From the NCBI RefSeq assembly GCF_001592285.1, contig NZ_BCWQ01000003.1, positions 228,569 to 292,568 on the forward strand: 64,000 nt of DNA. The letters run 5' to 3'. This document shows positions 36,281-44,549 of the stretch, in pieces; position 1 is the first letter of the stretch; each line of letters opens with the position of its first letter. This stretch comes from Hydrogenophaga pseudoflava NBRC 102511. GTDB taxonomy: Bacteria > Pseudomonadota > Gammaproteobacteria > Burkholderiales > Burkholderiaceae_C. The notes beneath the pieces are model-generated. The model ran no database searches. It saw only the letters and a list, made by a program, of their open reading frames with translations, and was not told the DNA's origin. A program made the translations under genes and the position numbers.

Positions 36281-36886
36281 TCACAGTCCGAACCACGCTC
36301 CCATGTGCTGCCAGGCCGCGAACGCCAGGTGGCCGACCGAAATGGCGTAGCCCACGCCCACCGCGCCGGTGGCCGCGGACAGCAGCAGCGCGATGCCGTC
36401 GCGGAACAGCCAGCCCAGGCTCAGCAGCATCAGGCTGGTGCCGGGCAGCACATTGCCCAGCGGCAGCGGCAGGAAGATCAGCGCGGCCATCAGCGCGATC
36501 CACAGCGCCCACCAGAACCTGGCGCGGGCATGGCACAGCGCCTGCCAGCGCGGGCACATCCAGCGCTCGGCGCGCTCGTAGGTCCAGGCCAGCCCGTGCA
36601 GGCAGCGGCGCGTCCAGGTTTCGTTGAGGGTCAGCCGCGCCAGCCGTTCGGGCAGGGGCAGGGTGTCGCGCCCGCGCAGCCAGGCGCCGGCCAGGGCGAA
36701 GATGCCCAGGCTGAGCACCGTGCCCGCGCCGGCGATGGGCACCGTGCTCAGCAGCGCCATCAGCATCAGCAGCACCGCGCCCGATCCCTCGCCGTGCAGC
36801 TGCAGCAGCTCCCGCAGCGACAGGCGCAAGGCCTGCGGTCCCTCGGAGGCCGCGCCGCGCAGGCGCTGCGCGATGCCCTCGTTCAC
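36281..36886 (-). CDS. ExoD family membrane protein
   Basis: 201 residues from GTG 36886, preferred because GGAGGA lies 9 bases upstream and the start clears the previous gene; an ATG at 36931 would overlap it. ExoD signatures are GEGSGAVLLMLMALLSTVPIAGAGTVLSLGIFALAGAW and PLGNVLPGTSLMLLSLGWLFRDG, with three or four membrane segments. ExoD affects exopolysaccharide production and alkaline tolerance in rhizobia. Last of three or four genes on this strand. Confidence 0.88.
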   Translation of the reverse strand: MNEGIAQRLRGAASEGPQALRLSLRELLQLHGEGSGAVLLMLMALLSTVPIAGAGTVLSLGIFALAGAWLRGRDTLPLPERLARLTLNETWTRRCLHGLAWTYERAERWMCPRWQALCHARARFWWALWIALMAALIFLPLPLGNVLPGTSLMLLSLGWLFRDGIALLLSAATGAVGVGYAISVGHLAFAAWQHMGAWFGL

Positions 36887-36908
36887 CGGACGATCCTCCG
36901 GATGGCGC

Positions 36909-37319
36909 TCATGCGCCCACAGGCCTCGCACCGGTCTGCTGCGCCGTGGTGCGCCCGACCAGCCAGTGCAGCAGGCCGGCGATGGCCAGCATCGGCACCA
37001 GCACCATCGCCCAGCCCACCCACAGCAGCGGGCCGACCCAGGCCATCAGGGCGTCGCCGGAGGGCATCACCGCGCCCAGCCATTCCACCAGCGACACCAC
37101 GAACGACTGCAGGGCGGCGATCGACGCGGTGTCGATCCAGGGCTCCAGCCAGGCGGGCACGGGCGGCAGCGCCAGACCACCGACCGTGCCCGCCGCGCCC
37201 TGCAGCGACCCGGTGTCGATGGCCGACAGCAGCCAGCCGGTGAGCTGGTGCACGGCGGCGATGAAGCCGGTCCACAGGGCCGCCAGCAGCGCGGTGAGAC
37301 TCCAGATGAGGGTCTTCAT
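36909..37319 (-). CDS. small membrane protein of unknown function
   Basis: 136 residues. An N-terminal hydrophobic segment (MKTLIWSLTALLAALWTGFIAAVHQLTGWLLSAI) and a second near the C-terminus (WVGPLLWVGWAMVLVPMLAIAGLLHWLVG) flank an Ala/Trp-rich middle. I recognise no family. It sits 4 bases after the TerB-like gene and 22 bases before exoD, so the three are probably one operon. Confidence 0.7.
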   Translation of the reverse strand: MKTLIWSLTALLAALWTGFIAAVHQLTGWLLSAIDTGSLQGAAGTVGGLALPPVPAWLEPWIDTASIAALQSFVVSLVEWLGAVMPSGDALMAWVGPLLWVGWAMVLVPMLAIAGLLHWLVGRTTAQQTGARPVGA

Positions 37320-37323
37320 GGCG

Positions 37324-37713
37324 TCACACCAGCACCGGCCGGCGCCAGGCCGCGCTCAGCGCATCCAGCAGCTCCACCTCGCCATCGGCCAGGTGACCGT
37401 CGGACAGCATGAGCGTCTCGCACTGCAGCAGGATCAGGTCCTGCAGGCCGCGGTCCGTGACCTCGCTCATCAGCTGGTCGCGGATGGCGGGGTCGACCGC
37501 GCCGGTCCATTGCCCGCCGCCGGCCAGCAGCAGGTCCTGGCAGAAGTCGTCCACCACTGCCTTGAAGGCTTCGGGGCTCAGGCCCAGGCGCTCGGGCGCC
37601 TGCTGCCGGTCCAGGGCACGGATCTCGGTCATCGAGTACTGGCCGTCGGCCAGCATGGCCATGGCCAGCACGCGGGCAGCGGCTTCGGGGCTGTTGACGG
37701 AATAGGCTTTCAT
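37324..37713 (-). CDS. TerB-like protein
   Basis: 129 residues, all helical. Two acidic DG-type motifs, MLADGQYSMTEIRALDR and MLSDGHLADGEVELLDAL, match the repeated metal-binding-type helices of the TerB/DjlA domain. TerB proteins work with membrane stress systems; tellurite itself is not implied. It precedes the membrane protein and exoD genes. A GGAG site on the minus strand supports the start. Confidence 0.75.
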   Translation of the reverse strand: MKAYSVNSPEAAARVLAMAMLADGQYSMTEIRALDRQQAPERLGLSPEAFKAVVDDFCQDLLLAGGGQWTGAVDPAIRDQLMSEVTDRGLQDLILLQCETLMLSDGHLADGEVELLDALSAAWRRPVLV

Positions 37714-37747
37714 GCGGGACTCCTGGTGGGTTGGGTTGCAGAAACGC

Positions 37748-38428
37748 TCAGTCGTTGCCGCCGATGCCGAACAGGCTCAGCAGGCTGGTGAACAGGTTGA
37801 AGGCCGAGACGAACAGGCCGACCGTGGCCAGCACGTAGTTGGTCTCGCCGCCGTTGACGATGCGGCTGGTCTCGAACAGGATCAGTCCGACCGACAGCAG
37901 GGCCACCATGGCCGAGACTGCCAGCGCCAGCGCGGGCATGGTGAAGAAGTAGGCCACCAGGGCCAGCACGATGGCGATCACCATGCCGGCGAACAGGAAG
38001 CCGCCCATGAAGCTGAAATCGCGCCGCGTGGTCAGCACATAGGCCGAGAGGGCGACGAAGGTCGCGCCCGTGGCGGCCAGCGCGGCCACGATGGTGTCGG
38101 CGCCGCCGGGCAGTTCCAGCGTGCGCGAGAGCAGCGGGCCGAGCGTGTAGCCCATGAAGCCGGTCAGCGCGAACACGGCGGGCAGGGCCCAGCCGCTGTT
38201 CTGCAGCTTGTGCACCGCGAACAGCAGGCCGAAGTAGCCCACCAGCGTGACCACCAGCCCGGGTGCGGGCCAGCTGTTGGCGACCGCCAGGGCCGCGATG
38301 CCGGCCGCGAACAGGATCGTCAGCGACAGCAGGGCGTAGGTGTTGCGCAGGACCTTCGCGGCCTGCGGACGGTCCAGCGACAGGGAGCTGCCGGTGGACA
38401 GGGAAGGGATGCGACGGACTTGTGCCAT
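37748..38428 (-). CDS. BAX inhibitor-1/YccA family membrane protein
   Basis: 226 residues from ATG 38428, preceded by AGGAGAA. Seven membrane segments with the BI-1 signatures VLRNTYALLSLTILFAAGIAAL, GYFGLLFAVHKLQNSGWALPAVFALTGFMGYTLGPLL and the conserved end of the family (ETSRIVNGGETNYVLATVGLFVSAFNLFTSLLSLFG). E. coli YccA inhibits FtsH; others leak calcium. It is divergent from an NhaR-type regulator. Confidence 0.93.
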   Translation of the reverse strand: MAQVRRIPSLSTGSSLSLDRPQAAKVLRNTYALLSLTILFAAGIAALAVANSWPAPGLVVTLVGYFGLLFAVHKLQNSGWALPAVFALTGFMGYTLGPLLSRTLELPGGADTIVAALAATGATFVALSAYVLTTRRDFSFMGGFLFAGMVIAIVLALVAYFFTMPALALAVSAMVALLSVGLILFETSRIVNGGETNYVLATVGLFVSAFNLFTSLLSLFGIGGND

Positions 38429-38501
38429 GAGGGTTCTCCTGGGAGGGAACAAAGGGAGGCTGAAAGATAGGGTTTCGCGTTCTTCATAAAAAGCAGACAA
38501 T

Positions 38502-38533
38502 GGCGAAGAATTTCTCCCAAAAAGGCGAAGAAT
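38502..38533. promoter_or_regulatory. direct repeat overlapping the nhaR start
   Basis: GGCGAAGAAT occurs at 38502-38511 and 38524-38533, 22 bases (about two helical turns) apart; the second copy overlaps the nhaR start codon. A related inverted element (TTCGCGTTCTTC) lies at 38474-38485. This looks like a self-repression site for the LysR-type regulator. Confidence 0.45.
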
Positions 38534-39419
38534 GAATCAGGAACTCAATTACAAGCACCTGTATTACTTCTGGGTCACGGCCAAGGAAGGCGGCATGTCG
38601 CACGCGGCGGCCCGGCTGGGCATGGCGGTGCAGACCATCAGCGCGCAGGTGCGGCTGCTGGAGCAGTCGCTGGGCCACGCGCTGTTCAAGCCGGCTGGCC
38701 GTGGCCTGGCCCTGACGGAGGCGGGCCAGGCCGCACTGCAGGTGGCCGAGCAGATCTTCCATCTCGGGGAACACCTGCACGCGGCGGTGCGCGACGCCAC
38801 CAGCCAGACCTCGGTGCGGCTGGTGGTGGGCATCTCGGACGGGCTGGCCAAGCTGGCGGTGCGCGAGCTGCTGGCGCCGGCGCTGGAGGAGCCGCGACTG
38901 CGTCTGGTCTGCCACGAGGACGAATTCGACGATCTGCTGGCCGACCTCGCGCTGCACCGGCTGGACGTGGTGCTGTCCGACCGGCCTGCGCCGGCCAACC
39001 CCAACCTCAAGCTCTACAGCCACGCCATGGGGTCGTCGCCGCTGGGCTGGTACGCGCCGAAGGAATGGCTGGCGCAGGCGCGCAAGGACTTCCCGCGCTG
39101 CCTGTCCGAAGTGCCGGTGCTGCTGCCCAGCGCCCACGCCTCGGTGCGCATGCGCATCGACCAGTGGTTCGAGCAGCAGGGGGTGCTGCCCAACGTGGTC
39201 GGCGAGTTCGAGGACAGCGCGCTGCTGGTCACCTTCGGGTCCTCGGGCATGGGCGTGTTCCCTGCCTCCGAGCGCATGCGCGAGAAGCTCTCCAGCGGCT
39301 ACGGCCTCGAGTGGTTCGCGCCCTGCGAGGGCGTGCAGGAGCACTTCTACGCCATCGGCACGGCGCGCAAGGTGCAGCACCCGCTGGTGCAGCAACTGCT
39401 GGCGTCGGTGGTGCCCTGA
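38532..39419 (+). CDS. nhaR: NhaR-type LysR transcriptional regulator
   Basis: 295 residues. The N-terminus MNQELNYKHLYYFWVTAKEGGMSHAAARLGMAVQTISAQVRLLEQSLGHALFKPAGRGLALTEAG is the LysR winged helix with the NhaR-specific LNYKHLYYFW start. The substrate domain (90-295) is standard. In E. coli NhaR activates the Na+/H+ antiporter gene nhaA in response to sodium; no nhaA gene is near, so the target may be the divergent BAX-inhibitor gene. Direct repeats at its start suggest autoregulation. Confidence 0.88.
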   Translation: MNQELNYKHLYYFWVTAKEGGMSHAAARLGMAVQTISAQVRLLEQSLGHALFKPAGRGLALTEAGQAALQVAEQIFHLGEHLHAAVRDATSQTSVRLVVGISDGLAKLAVRELLAPALEEPRLRLVCHEDEFDDLLADLALHRLDVVLSDRPAPANPNLKLYSHAMGSSPLGWYAPKEWLAQARKDFPRCLSEVPVLLPSAHASVRMRIDQWFEQQGVLPNVVGEFEDSALLVTFGSSGMGVFPASERMREKLSSGYGLEWFAPCEGVQEHFYAIGTARKVQHPLVQQLLASVVP

Positions 39420-39429
39420 GGCCCGCGCG

Positions 39430-40296
39430 ATGAACCCGCGTGTGCTCACGCCGGCCGCCGAGGTGCCGTGGGCGGTCGGCACCCCGTTCCGCATGCGGCC
39501 CGGGCTGTCGCGGCTGGCCGTGGCGGGAGAGGCGGCCTTGGCGCCACCGTTGTTCGTGCGCGATGCGCAGGCCGGCGCCTACGCCGACCACAAGCGGGCG
39601 GTGCTGCGGGCGCAGACCCACAGGGCACCGGTCGGTGAAGCCGACCCCGCCGTGCTGGCCGCGATCGCTCAGGCCTACGCCTCGCAGACGGGCGTGGTCC
39701 TGGCGCCCGACGCCGATGCCCTGGCCGAGGGCCTGCAGGAGGACTTCGTGATCCTGCACGACGAGCCAGGCGACGGCTTCCGGGCGCGTTTCCTCTCGGT
39801 GTGTTTTCCTTCGAACTGGAACCCGGCCGAGAAGCTGGGCCTGGACTTCACTGCCATCCACGCACCGGTGGCCGACAACGCGCTGCTGCAGGCGGGCGCG
39901 CGTGGCATCGTCGACATGGCCTTCCGGCAGGCGCCGATGTTGCGCCATGTCTGGCTGCTCACGCCCAGCGGCGACCTGGCCCAGCACCCCGAGACGCGCC
40001 GCGCCCGCTGGGAGGACGCGCTCGCCGCGGCCGACGCACCGGACGCCACGGGCCGGCTGATCGACCAGGTGTTCTTTCGCGTCGAACGCCAGACCACACT
40101 GCCGCTGCCCGCGCTGCGGCGCGGCGTGTTCTTCATCCGCGTGGTGGTGGCGCGGCTGGTGGACGTGCTGGCCGTTGCGCCCGGGCGCGCAGCCGAACTG
40201 GCCGACGCACTGGCCTCGATGAGCGAGGCCGTGGTGGCCTACCGCGGCATGGCCGCGGTGCGCGAGCGGCTCTGCGCCGAACTCAGGCTTTCTTGA
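39430..40296 (+). CDS. heme-dependent oxidative N-demethylase family protein (DUF3445)
   Basis: 288 residues. Signatures include DFVILHDEPGDGFRARFLSVCFPSNWNPAEKLGLDFTAIHAPV, MLRHVWLLTPSGDL and FFRVERQTTLPLPALRRGVFFIRVVV. The family includes the heme-binding alpha subunit of dimethylamine-type oxidative demethylases that form a Fe-heme with a PAS-like fold; the accessory flavin/ferredoxin subunits are not adjacent here. It lies 10 bases after nhaR, and its end overlaps the yegP gene by 14 bases on the other strand. Confidence 0.8.
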   Translation: MNPRVLTPAAEVPWAVGTPFRMRPGLSRLAVAGEAALAPPLFVRDAQAGAYADHKRAVLRAQTHRAPVGEADPAVLAAIAQAYASQTGVVLAPDADALAEGLQEDFVILHDEPGDGFRARFLSVCFPSNWNPAEKLGLDFTAIHAPVADNALLQAGARGIVDMAFRQAPMLRHVWLLTPSGDLAQHPETRRARWEDALAAADAPDATGRLIDQVFFRVERQTTLPLPALRRGVFFIRVVVARLVDVLAVAPGRAAELADALASMSEAVVAYRGMAAVRERLCAELRLS

Positions 40297-40612
40297 CCGT
40301 CGTGCTCGGCCCGTGGGCCTGGACCGACTGGATGCCGTTGTCGCGGCCAGCGGCGTCCTTGTACAGCTGGCTGGTGCCGATGACCTGGTGGTTGCCCGCC
40401 TTGAGGTTGAAGTAGAAGCGGCCGTCCGAAGCGTCCTTGCGCTCGTAGCGCGCTTCCTGCGGGCTGTTGGTCTGGACGGACTTGATGCCGTTTTCGGCCG
40501 ACGCCTGGGCGTCGTACTGCTCGCTGCGCAGGATCACCTCGCCGTTGTCCGCTTTAAGGACGAAGGAAAACATGCCCTTGTCGTTCGAAGAGAGTTCGTA
40601 CCAGCCTGCCAT
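40283..40612 (-). CDS. yegP: YegP family (DUF1508) protein
   Basis: 109 residues from ATG 40612, preceded by AAGGAG. Two tandem DUF1508 repeats: YELSSNDKGMFSFVLKADNGEVILRSEQYDAQASAENGIKSVQ and YERKDASDGRFYFNLKAGNHQVIGTSQLYKDAAGRDNGIQSVQ. The fold is a small beta-rich dimer of unknown function. The upstream 158 bases (40613-40770) hold no gene. Confidence 0.92.
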   Translation of the reverse strand: MAGWYELSSNDKGMFSFVLKADNGEVILRSEQYDAQASAENGIKSVQTNSPQEARYERKDASDGRFYFNLKAGNHQVIGTSQLYKDAAGRDNGIQSVQAHGPSTTVKKA

Positions 40613-40770
40613 GTCAGCTCCTTGAGGTGGGTGGAAAGAAGGAATGTGCCGAAGCGGTGCCATCGTAGGCGGCTGGGGCGCTGGTGGGAAGCCGGCGCCC
40701 GCGCCTTGGTGGCCTTGGGCTGCTGGCTGTGGCGACCCCGGTCGCCTGCCTGGCCCGCAGACCTCGGAGC

Positions 40771-41106
40771 TCAGGCCTTGGCGTCGAACAGTGTGCCGAG
40801 CATGTCCTGCTCGGTCTTCACGACCTGGAGATTGGCTGCGAAGCTGTAGAGCGCCATCTTGCCGCCGACCAGGTCTTCGGCGAGATGGCCCAGGTCGCCA
40901 CCTTCTGCGGCGGCCTGGGTTTCGCGCTCGACGCGCGCGCTCACGCCACCCGATTCGGGGTTGGCCGTCTGCACGACCTGCTGGCGCTGGAAGCCGGGCG
41001 TCTGGGCGTTGGCGATGTTGTGCGCGCCCACGTCCAGCCGCAGCTGCGCGGCGCGCAGGCCGCTCAGGCCGATGGTGGAGGCGGAAGAGGCGATGGGCGA
41101 CGACAT
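40771..41106 (-). CDS. orphan flagellar basal-body rod-like protein
   Basis: 111 residues from ATG 41106; an upstream in-frame ATG at 41160 is less likely. The N-terminus STIGLSGLRAAQLRLDVGAHNIANAQTPGFQRQQV is the flagellar rod/hook signature (FlgB/C/F/G type), and the C-terminus DLVGGKMALYSFAANLQVVKTEQDMLGTLFDAKA is the FlgC-like closing helix. The central domain is short (Gly/Glu rich). No flagellar genes surround it, so it may be a stray paralogue or an unrelated extracellular helical protein. Confidence 0.75.
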   Translation of the reverse strand: MSSPIASSASTIGLSGLRAAQLRLDVGAHNIANAQTPGFQRQQVVQTANPESGGVSARVERETQAAAEGGDLGHLAEDLVGGKMALYSFAANLQVVKTEQDMLGTLFDAKA

Positions 41107-41178
41107 GGTGCGGGCCTGCTGCGAGTGTCCGGGCGATCTCACCCAAGGGGTTATCGGCACCTGACGGGCCGGCTTGAG

Positions 41179-42174
41179 TCAGCCGCCGTACCGGGTGTGC
41201 AGCCGGGCCAGTTCGGCCTTCACCGCCCTGACCAGGGCCGGGGGCGCGAGCGCCTGGGCCTCGGCGCCGAAACCCAGCAGGCGGCGGGCACCGTGCTCGA
41301 CCGACTCGATCGGCAGCCGCACCACCACCCAGCCCTCGGGCAGGGGCGCCGGGGACGCGGCGGTGGGCGGGTGGTCATCGGGCGTGAACGGCGTGAGGGC
41401 GTTGCGCAGCCAGCCCAGCGCGCGCGGCGACACCGCGACGCTCGCCCGGATCGGGTGCAGCTCCGCCTCGAAGCGCGCGCTGGTGGCGCGCCACCAGGCT
41501 GCGAGGTCGAAGGCCCTGGGCCTCCGGAAGCTGCTGTCCCGCACGCGCAAGGTCTTCACCGCGGAGAGCCGGTAGGTGCGCACCGCATCCTGGCCGGCCG
41601 TGCGCGCCGCGAGGTACCAGGTGCCGCCCTTCATGACCAGCCCCAGCGGTTCCAGTTCGCGCTCGCTCGGGCCGCGCCAGCTCTCGTAGCGCACGGCGAT
41701 GCGCCGGCCATGCCACACCGCTTCGGCCGCCGCGCGCAGGCAGGCCGGTGTCTCGCTGCTGCGGTACCAGTCCAGCGGGTCGATGTGCAACCGTGCCCCG
41801 ACGCGGTCGGCCTGCTGGCGCCACTCGGCGGGCAGGGCCGCCACCACCTTCAGCCGCGCCGAGGCGGCGGCCTCGCCCAGCCCGAGGTCCGTCGCCGCAG
41901 CCGGCAACCCGGCCAGCAGCAGGGCCTGCGATTCGGGTTCGGTCAGACCGGTGAGCGTGGTGCTCCAGCCCTCGCGCAGCTGGAAGCCGCCCGCGCGGCC
42001 CGGTTCGCCCCAGACGGGCACGCCCGCGGCCGACAGCTGGTCGATGTCGCGCAAGATGGTGCGGGTCGAGACCTCCAGCAGGCGCGCCAGCGCCGGCGCG
42101 GTCAGGCGGCCGTGCGACTGCAGCAGCATCAGGATCGAGAGCAGGCGGCTGGCTTGCATGGTCGTCCGCATCAT
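41179..42174 (-). CDS. YafY-type HTH/WYL transcriptional regulator
   Basis: 331 residues from ATG 42174 (starts at 42219 or 42159 are possible). A winged helix-turn-helix (MQASRLLSILMLLQSHGRLTAPALARLLEVSTRTILRDIDQLSAAGVPVWGE) is followed by a canonical WYL domain (MKGGTWYLAARTAGQDAVRTYRLSAVKTL) and a C-terminal WCX extension. It is divergent from a LysE-family exporter, which it probably controls. GACAT direct repeats lie in the gap. Confidence 0.88.
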   Translation of the reverse strand: MMRTTMQASRLLSILMLLQSHGRLTAPALARLLEVSTRTILRDIDQLSAAGVPVWGEPGRAGGFQLREGWSTTLTGLTEPESQALLLAGLPAAATDLGLGEAAASARLKVVAALPAEWRQQADRVGARLHIDPLDWYRSSETPACLRAAAEAVWHGRRIAVRYESWRGPSERELEPLGLVMKGGTWYLAARTAGQDAVRTYRLSAVKTLRVRDSSFRRPRAFDLAAWWRATSARFEAELHPIRASVAVSPRALGWLRNALTPFTPDDHPPTAASPAPLPEGWVVVRLPIESVEHGARRLLGFGAEAQALAPPALVRAVKAELARLHTRYGG

Positions 42175-42185
42175 GCCCGCAAAAC

Positions 42186-42202
42186 ATGACATTGGTTGAC
42201 AT
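42186..42202. promoter_or_regulatory. candidate WYL operator between regulator and exporter
   Basis: ATGACATTGGTTGACAT contains two GACAT direct repeats 11 bases apart, in the short gap between the divergent WYL regulator and LysE-family gene. Binding-site status is inference. Confidence 0.3.
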
Positions 42203-42227
42203 GGTTTGGGGCGCAGCATGCGCAGCC

Positions 42228-42884
42228 ATGGAACACCTGACCTTCACCCTCACACAAACCACCCAGCTCTGGCTGTTCTTCGTGCTCGTGCTGGGCATCA
42301 TCGCCTTGCCCGGCATGGACATGGCCTTCGTGCTCGGCAGCACGCTGGTCGACGGCCGGCGCGGCGGCCTGGCGGCGCTGGCCGGCATCGTCGCGGGCGG
42401 CGTGGCGCACACCGCCATGGCCGCGCTCGGGGTGGGGCTGGTGCTGCGGGCGGTGCCCGCGCTGCTCACGCTGATGCTGGTGGCGGGGGCGCTGTACCTC
42501 GGTTGGATCGGCTGGTCGCTGTTGCGCGGCGCCTCGGCGCTGGGCGAGGTTCGCGCGCCGGTCTCGCGCCCCTGGCCGGCCACCTTCCGGCAGGGCCTGC
42601 TGACCTGCCTGCTCAACCCCAAGGCCTACCTGTTCATGCTCGCGGTCTGGCCCCAGTTCGCCCGGCCGGAACATGGGTCGATGCCGGCGCAGGCGGTGGC
42701 CATGGGCGCGGTCATCGCGCTGACCCAGGGGGCGGTGTACGGCGCGGTGGTCATCGGTGCCGACCGCGCCAGGGCGTTTCTGCGCGGCAGCGGGCGCGCG
42801 CAGGTGCGGGCGGGACAGGCGGTCGGCCTGCTGCTCATTGCCGGGGGCCTGTGGATGCTGTGGGAAGGCCTGGGCAGCGGCTGA
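42228..42884 (+). CDS. LysE/RhtB family exporter
   Basis: 218 residues from ATG 42228, which places the start directly before the first membrane segment (TQLWLFFVLVLGIIALPGMDMAFVLGSTLVDGRRGGLAALAGIVAGG). Six membrane segments in the LysE layout. The usual PGPD motif reads PGMD. These carriers export amino acids or related compounds. ATGs at 42186 and 42201 give short extensions. It is divergent from a WYL regulator. Confidence 0.88.
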   Translation: MEHLTFTLTQTTQLWLFFVLVLGIIALPGMDMAFVLGSTLVDGRRGGLAALAGIVAGGVAHTAMAALGVGLVLRAVPALLTLMLVAGALYLGWIGWSLLRGASALGEVRAPVSRPWPATFRQGLLTCLLNPKAYLFMLAVWPQFARPEHGSMPAQAVAMGAVIALTQGAVYGAVVIGADRARAFLRGSGRAQVRAGQAVGLLLIAGGLWMLWEGLGSG

Positions 42885-42964
42885 CCCTTCTGCCAGCCAA
42901 AGGACAGCCAGAACTGGCACGATGGCTGCTACGCTCCGCCTCCCAGCCTCCACCCCCAAACCCC

Positions 42965-43465
42965 ATGGAACTCCCCGCCCACCAGCTGAGCATGACCGTG
43001 CTCATGACGCCCGACACCGCCAACTTTTCCGGCAACGTGCACGGCGGCACCATCCTCAAGCTGCTCGACCAGGTGGCCTACGCCTGTGCCAGCCGCTACG
43101 CCGGCACCTACGTGGTCACGCTGAGCGTCGACCAGGTGATGTTCCGCCAGCCGATCCACGTGGGCGAGCTGGTGACCTTCCTGGCCTCGGTCAACCACAC
43201 CGGCACCTCGTCCATGGAGGTCGGCATCAAGGTGATCGCCGAGAACATCCGCACGCAGGACAAGCGCCACGTCAACAGCTGCTTCTTCACCATGGTCGCG
43301 GTGGACGAGGACCGCAAGCCCACGGCCGTGCCGCCACTGCGGCCCTTCACGCCCGACGAGCGCCGCCGCCACGCGGGTGCCGAGCTGCGCAAGGCGATGC
43401 GGCGAGAGATGGAGCAGCGCTTCGCCGCCATCCGTTCGCAGGACGTGGCGGGCGCCTCTAGCTGA
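42965..43465 (+). CDS. acyl-CoA thioesterase (hotdog fold)
   Basis: 166 residues from ATG 42965. A single hotdog domain with FSGNVHGGTILKLLDQVAYACASRYAG and VDQVMFRQPIHVGELVTFLASVNHTGTSSMEVGIKV, as in YciA/BACH-type thioesterases that hydrolyse acyl-CoA. The catalytic Asp of LLDQ is present. The last 40 residues are basic and helical. It starts 80 bases after lysE and overlaps the end of the LysR gene on the other strand by 8 bases. Confidence 0.9.
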   Translation: MELPAHQLSMTVLMTPDTANFSGNVHGGTILKLLDQVAYACASRYAGTYVVTLSVDQVMFRQPIHVGELVTFLASVNHTGTSSMEVGIKVIAENIRTQDKRHVNSCFFTMVAVDEDRKPTAVPPLRPFTPDERRRHAGAELRKAMRREMEQRFAAIRSQDVAGASS

Positions 43466-44393
43466 GGCCTGCGGACCCGGCGGGATCGTCCAGGCGCGCG
43501 GCCGCTTCCTTGAGCAGGCCGCGCAGCCAGATCAGTCCCGGGTCGCGCGTGAGGTACTTGTGCCACTGCATGGCCTGGCTGAAGGCACGCATCGGCAGGG
43601 GCACCGGGCGGATCTCGATCGGCAGCAGGGGCAGCAGGCGCTGCGCCAGCCGGGCGTGCACGGTGCCGATCAGGTCGGTGCCCACCACCAGGTGCGGGAT
43701 CGCGCCGAAGCTGTAGGTGGCCAGGCCGATCTCGCGGCTGAGGCCGTGGTCGCTGGCCAGCCAGGTGTCGAACACGGGCTGGCCGCCACCGGGCGGGCGC
43801 ATGGTGACGTGCCGCGCCCGCTGGTAGCGCTCCTGCGTCAGCTCGCCCTGCGCGAGTGCGCTTTCGCGCCACACCACGCAGACGAAGCGGTCCTCGAACA
43901 GCACATCCACCGGGTGGTCGGGTGAGCAGAAGGTCTGCGGAATGATGAGCAGGTCGGCCTCGCCCCGCTCCAGGTGTCGGTAGGGCTGAGTGACTTGGGG
44001 CTCCAGGTTGAAGCGCACCCGGCTGCCCTGCGCACTGGCCAGCGCCAGTGCGCCCGGGATCAGCACCTCCATCGAGTAGTCAGAGACGAAGAGCGTGAAT
44101 TCGCGGTCCGACTCGGTCGGGTCGAAGGCCGGCTTGGCGGCAATGGTGGTGTCGATGCGCACCAGCACGTCGCGCACCGCGTCGTGCAGCAGCACCGCGC
44201 GCGGCGTCAGTTCCATGCGCCCGCCCACTTGCACCAGCAGCTCGTCGTCGAAGTACTGGCGCAGCCGCGCCAGCGCATTGCTCATGGTGGACTGGCTCAG
44301 GAACACGCGCTCACCGGCCCGTGTGACGTTTTTTTCGGTCAGCAGGGCGTCGAGCGCGACGAGCAGGTTGAGGTCGAGTTTCTTGAATCGCAT
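43458..44393 (-). CDS. LysR-family regulator of the adjacent catabolic operon
   Basis: 311 residues. Winged helix at the N-terminus (MRFKKLDLNLLVALDALLTEKNVTRAGERVFLSQSTMSNALARLRQYFDDELLVQVGGRMELTPRA) of the NodD/NahR/LinR branch, which often controls aromatic or chlorinated-compound pathways. The effector domain spans about 95-310. It is divergent from the 13-gene operon and is the obvious regulator. The 214-base gap holds a 15-base palindrome and a perfect FNR box. Confidence 0.9.
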   Translation of the reverse strand: MRFKKLDLNLLVALDALLTEKNVTRAGERVFLSQSTMSNALARLRQYFDDELLVQVGGRMELTPRAVLLHDAVRDVLVRIDTTIAAKPAFDPTESDREFTLFVSDYSMEVLIPGALALASAQGSRVRFNLEPQVTQPYRHLERGEADLLIIPQTFCSPDHPVDVLFEDRFVCVVWRESALAQGELTQERYQRARHVTMRPPGGGQPVFDTWLASDHGLSREIGLATYSFGAIPHLVVGTDLIGTVHARLAQRLLPLLPIEIRPVPLPMRAFSQAMQWHKYLTRDPGLIWLRGLLKEAAARLDDPAGSAGLS

Positions 44394-44477
44394 GGTCGGC
44401 CGGTGGCGCAGTGTGCCTCAGGGCAGAGGGGCCTAGGCGGGTGCAGCCGGGGTCATCAAGGGTTTGCCCTGATATTT

Positions 44478-44492
44478 CGAAATCCGATTTCG
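44478..44492. promoter_or_regulatory. 15-base palindrome in the LysR/operon intergenic region
   Basis: CGAAATC-C-GATTTCG is a perfect palindrome. TTCGAA occurs on its left edge (44476-44481) and again at 44497-44502. It lies about 85 bases upstream of the LysR start and 116 bases upstream of the first operon gene, a fitting place for the LysR recognition site. Confidence 0.6.
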
Positions 44493-44549
44493 GAGATTCG
44501 AACAATCCATTTCCCAGGGTATTGCCCGCTCCATAAAGTCGCGGCTCGT

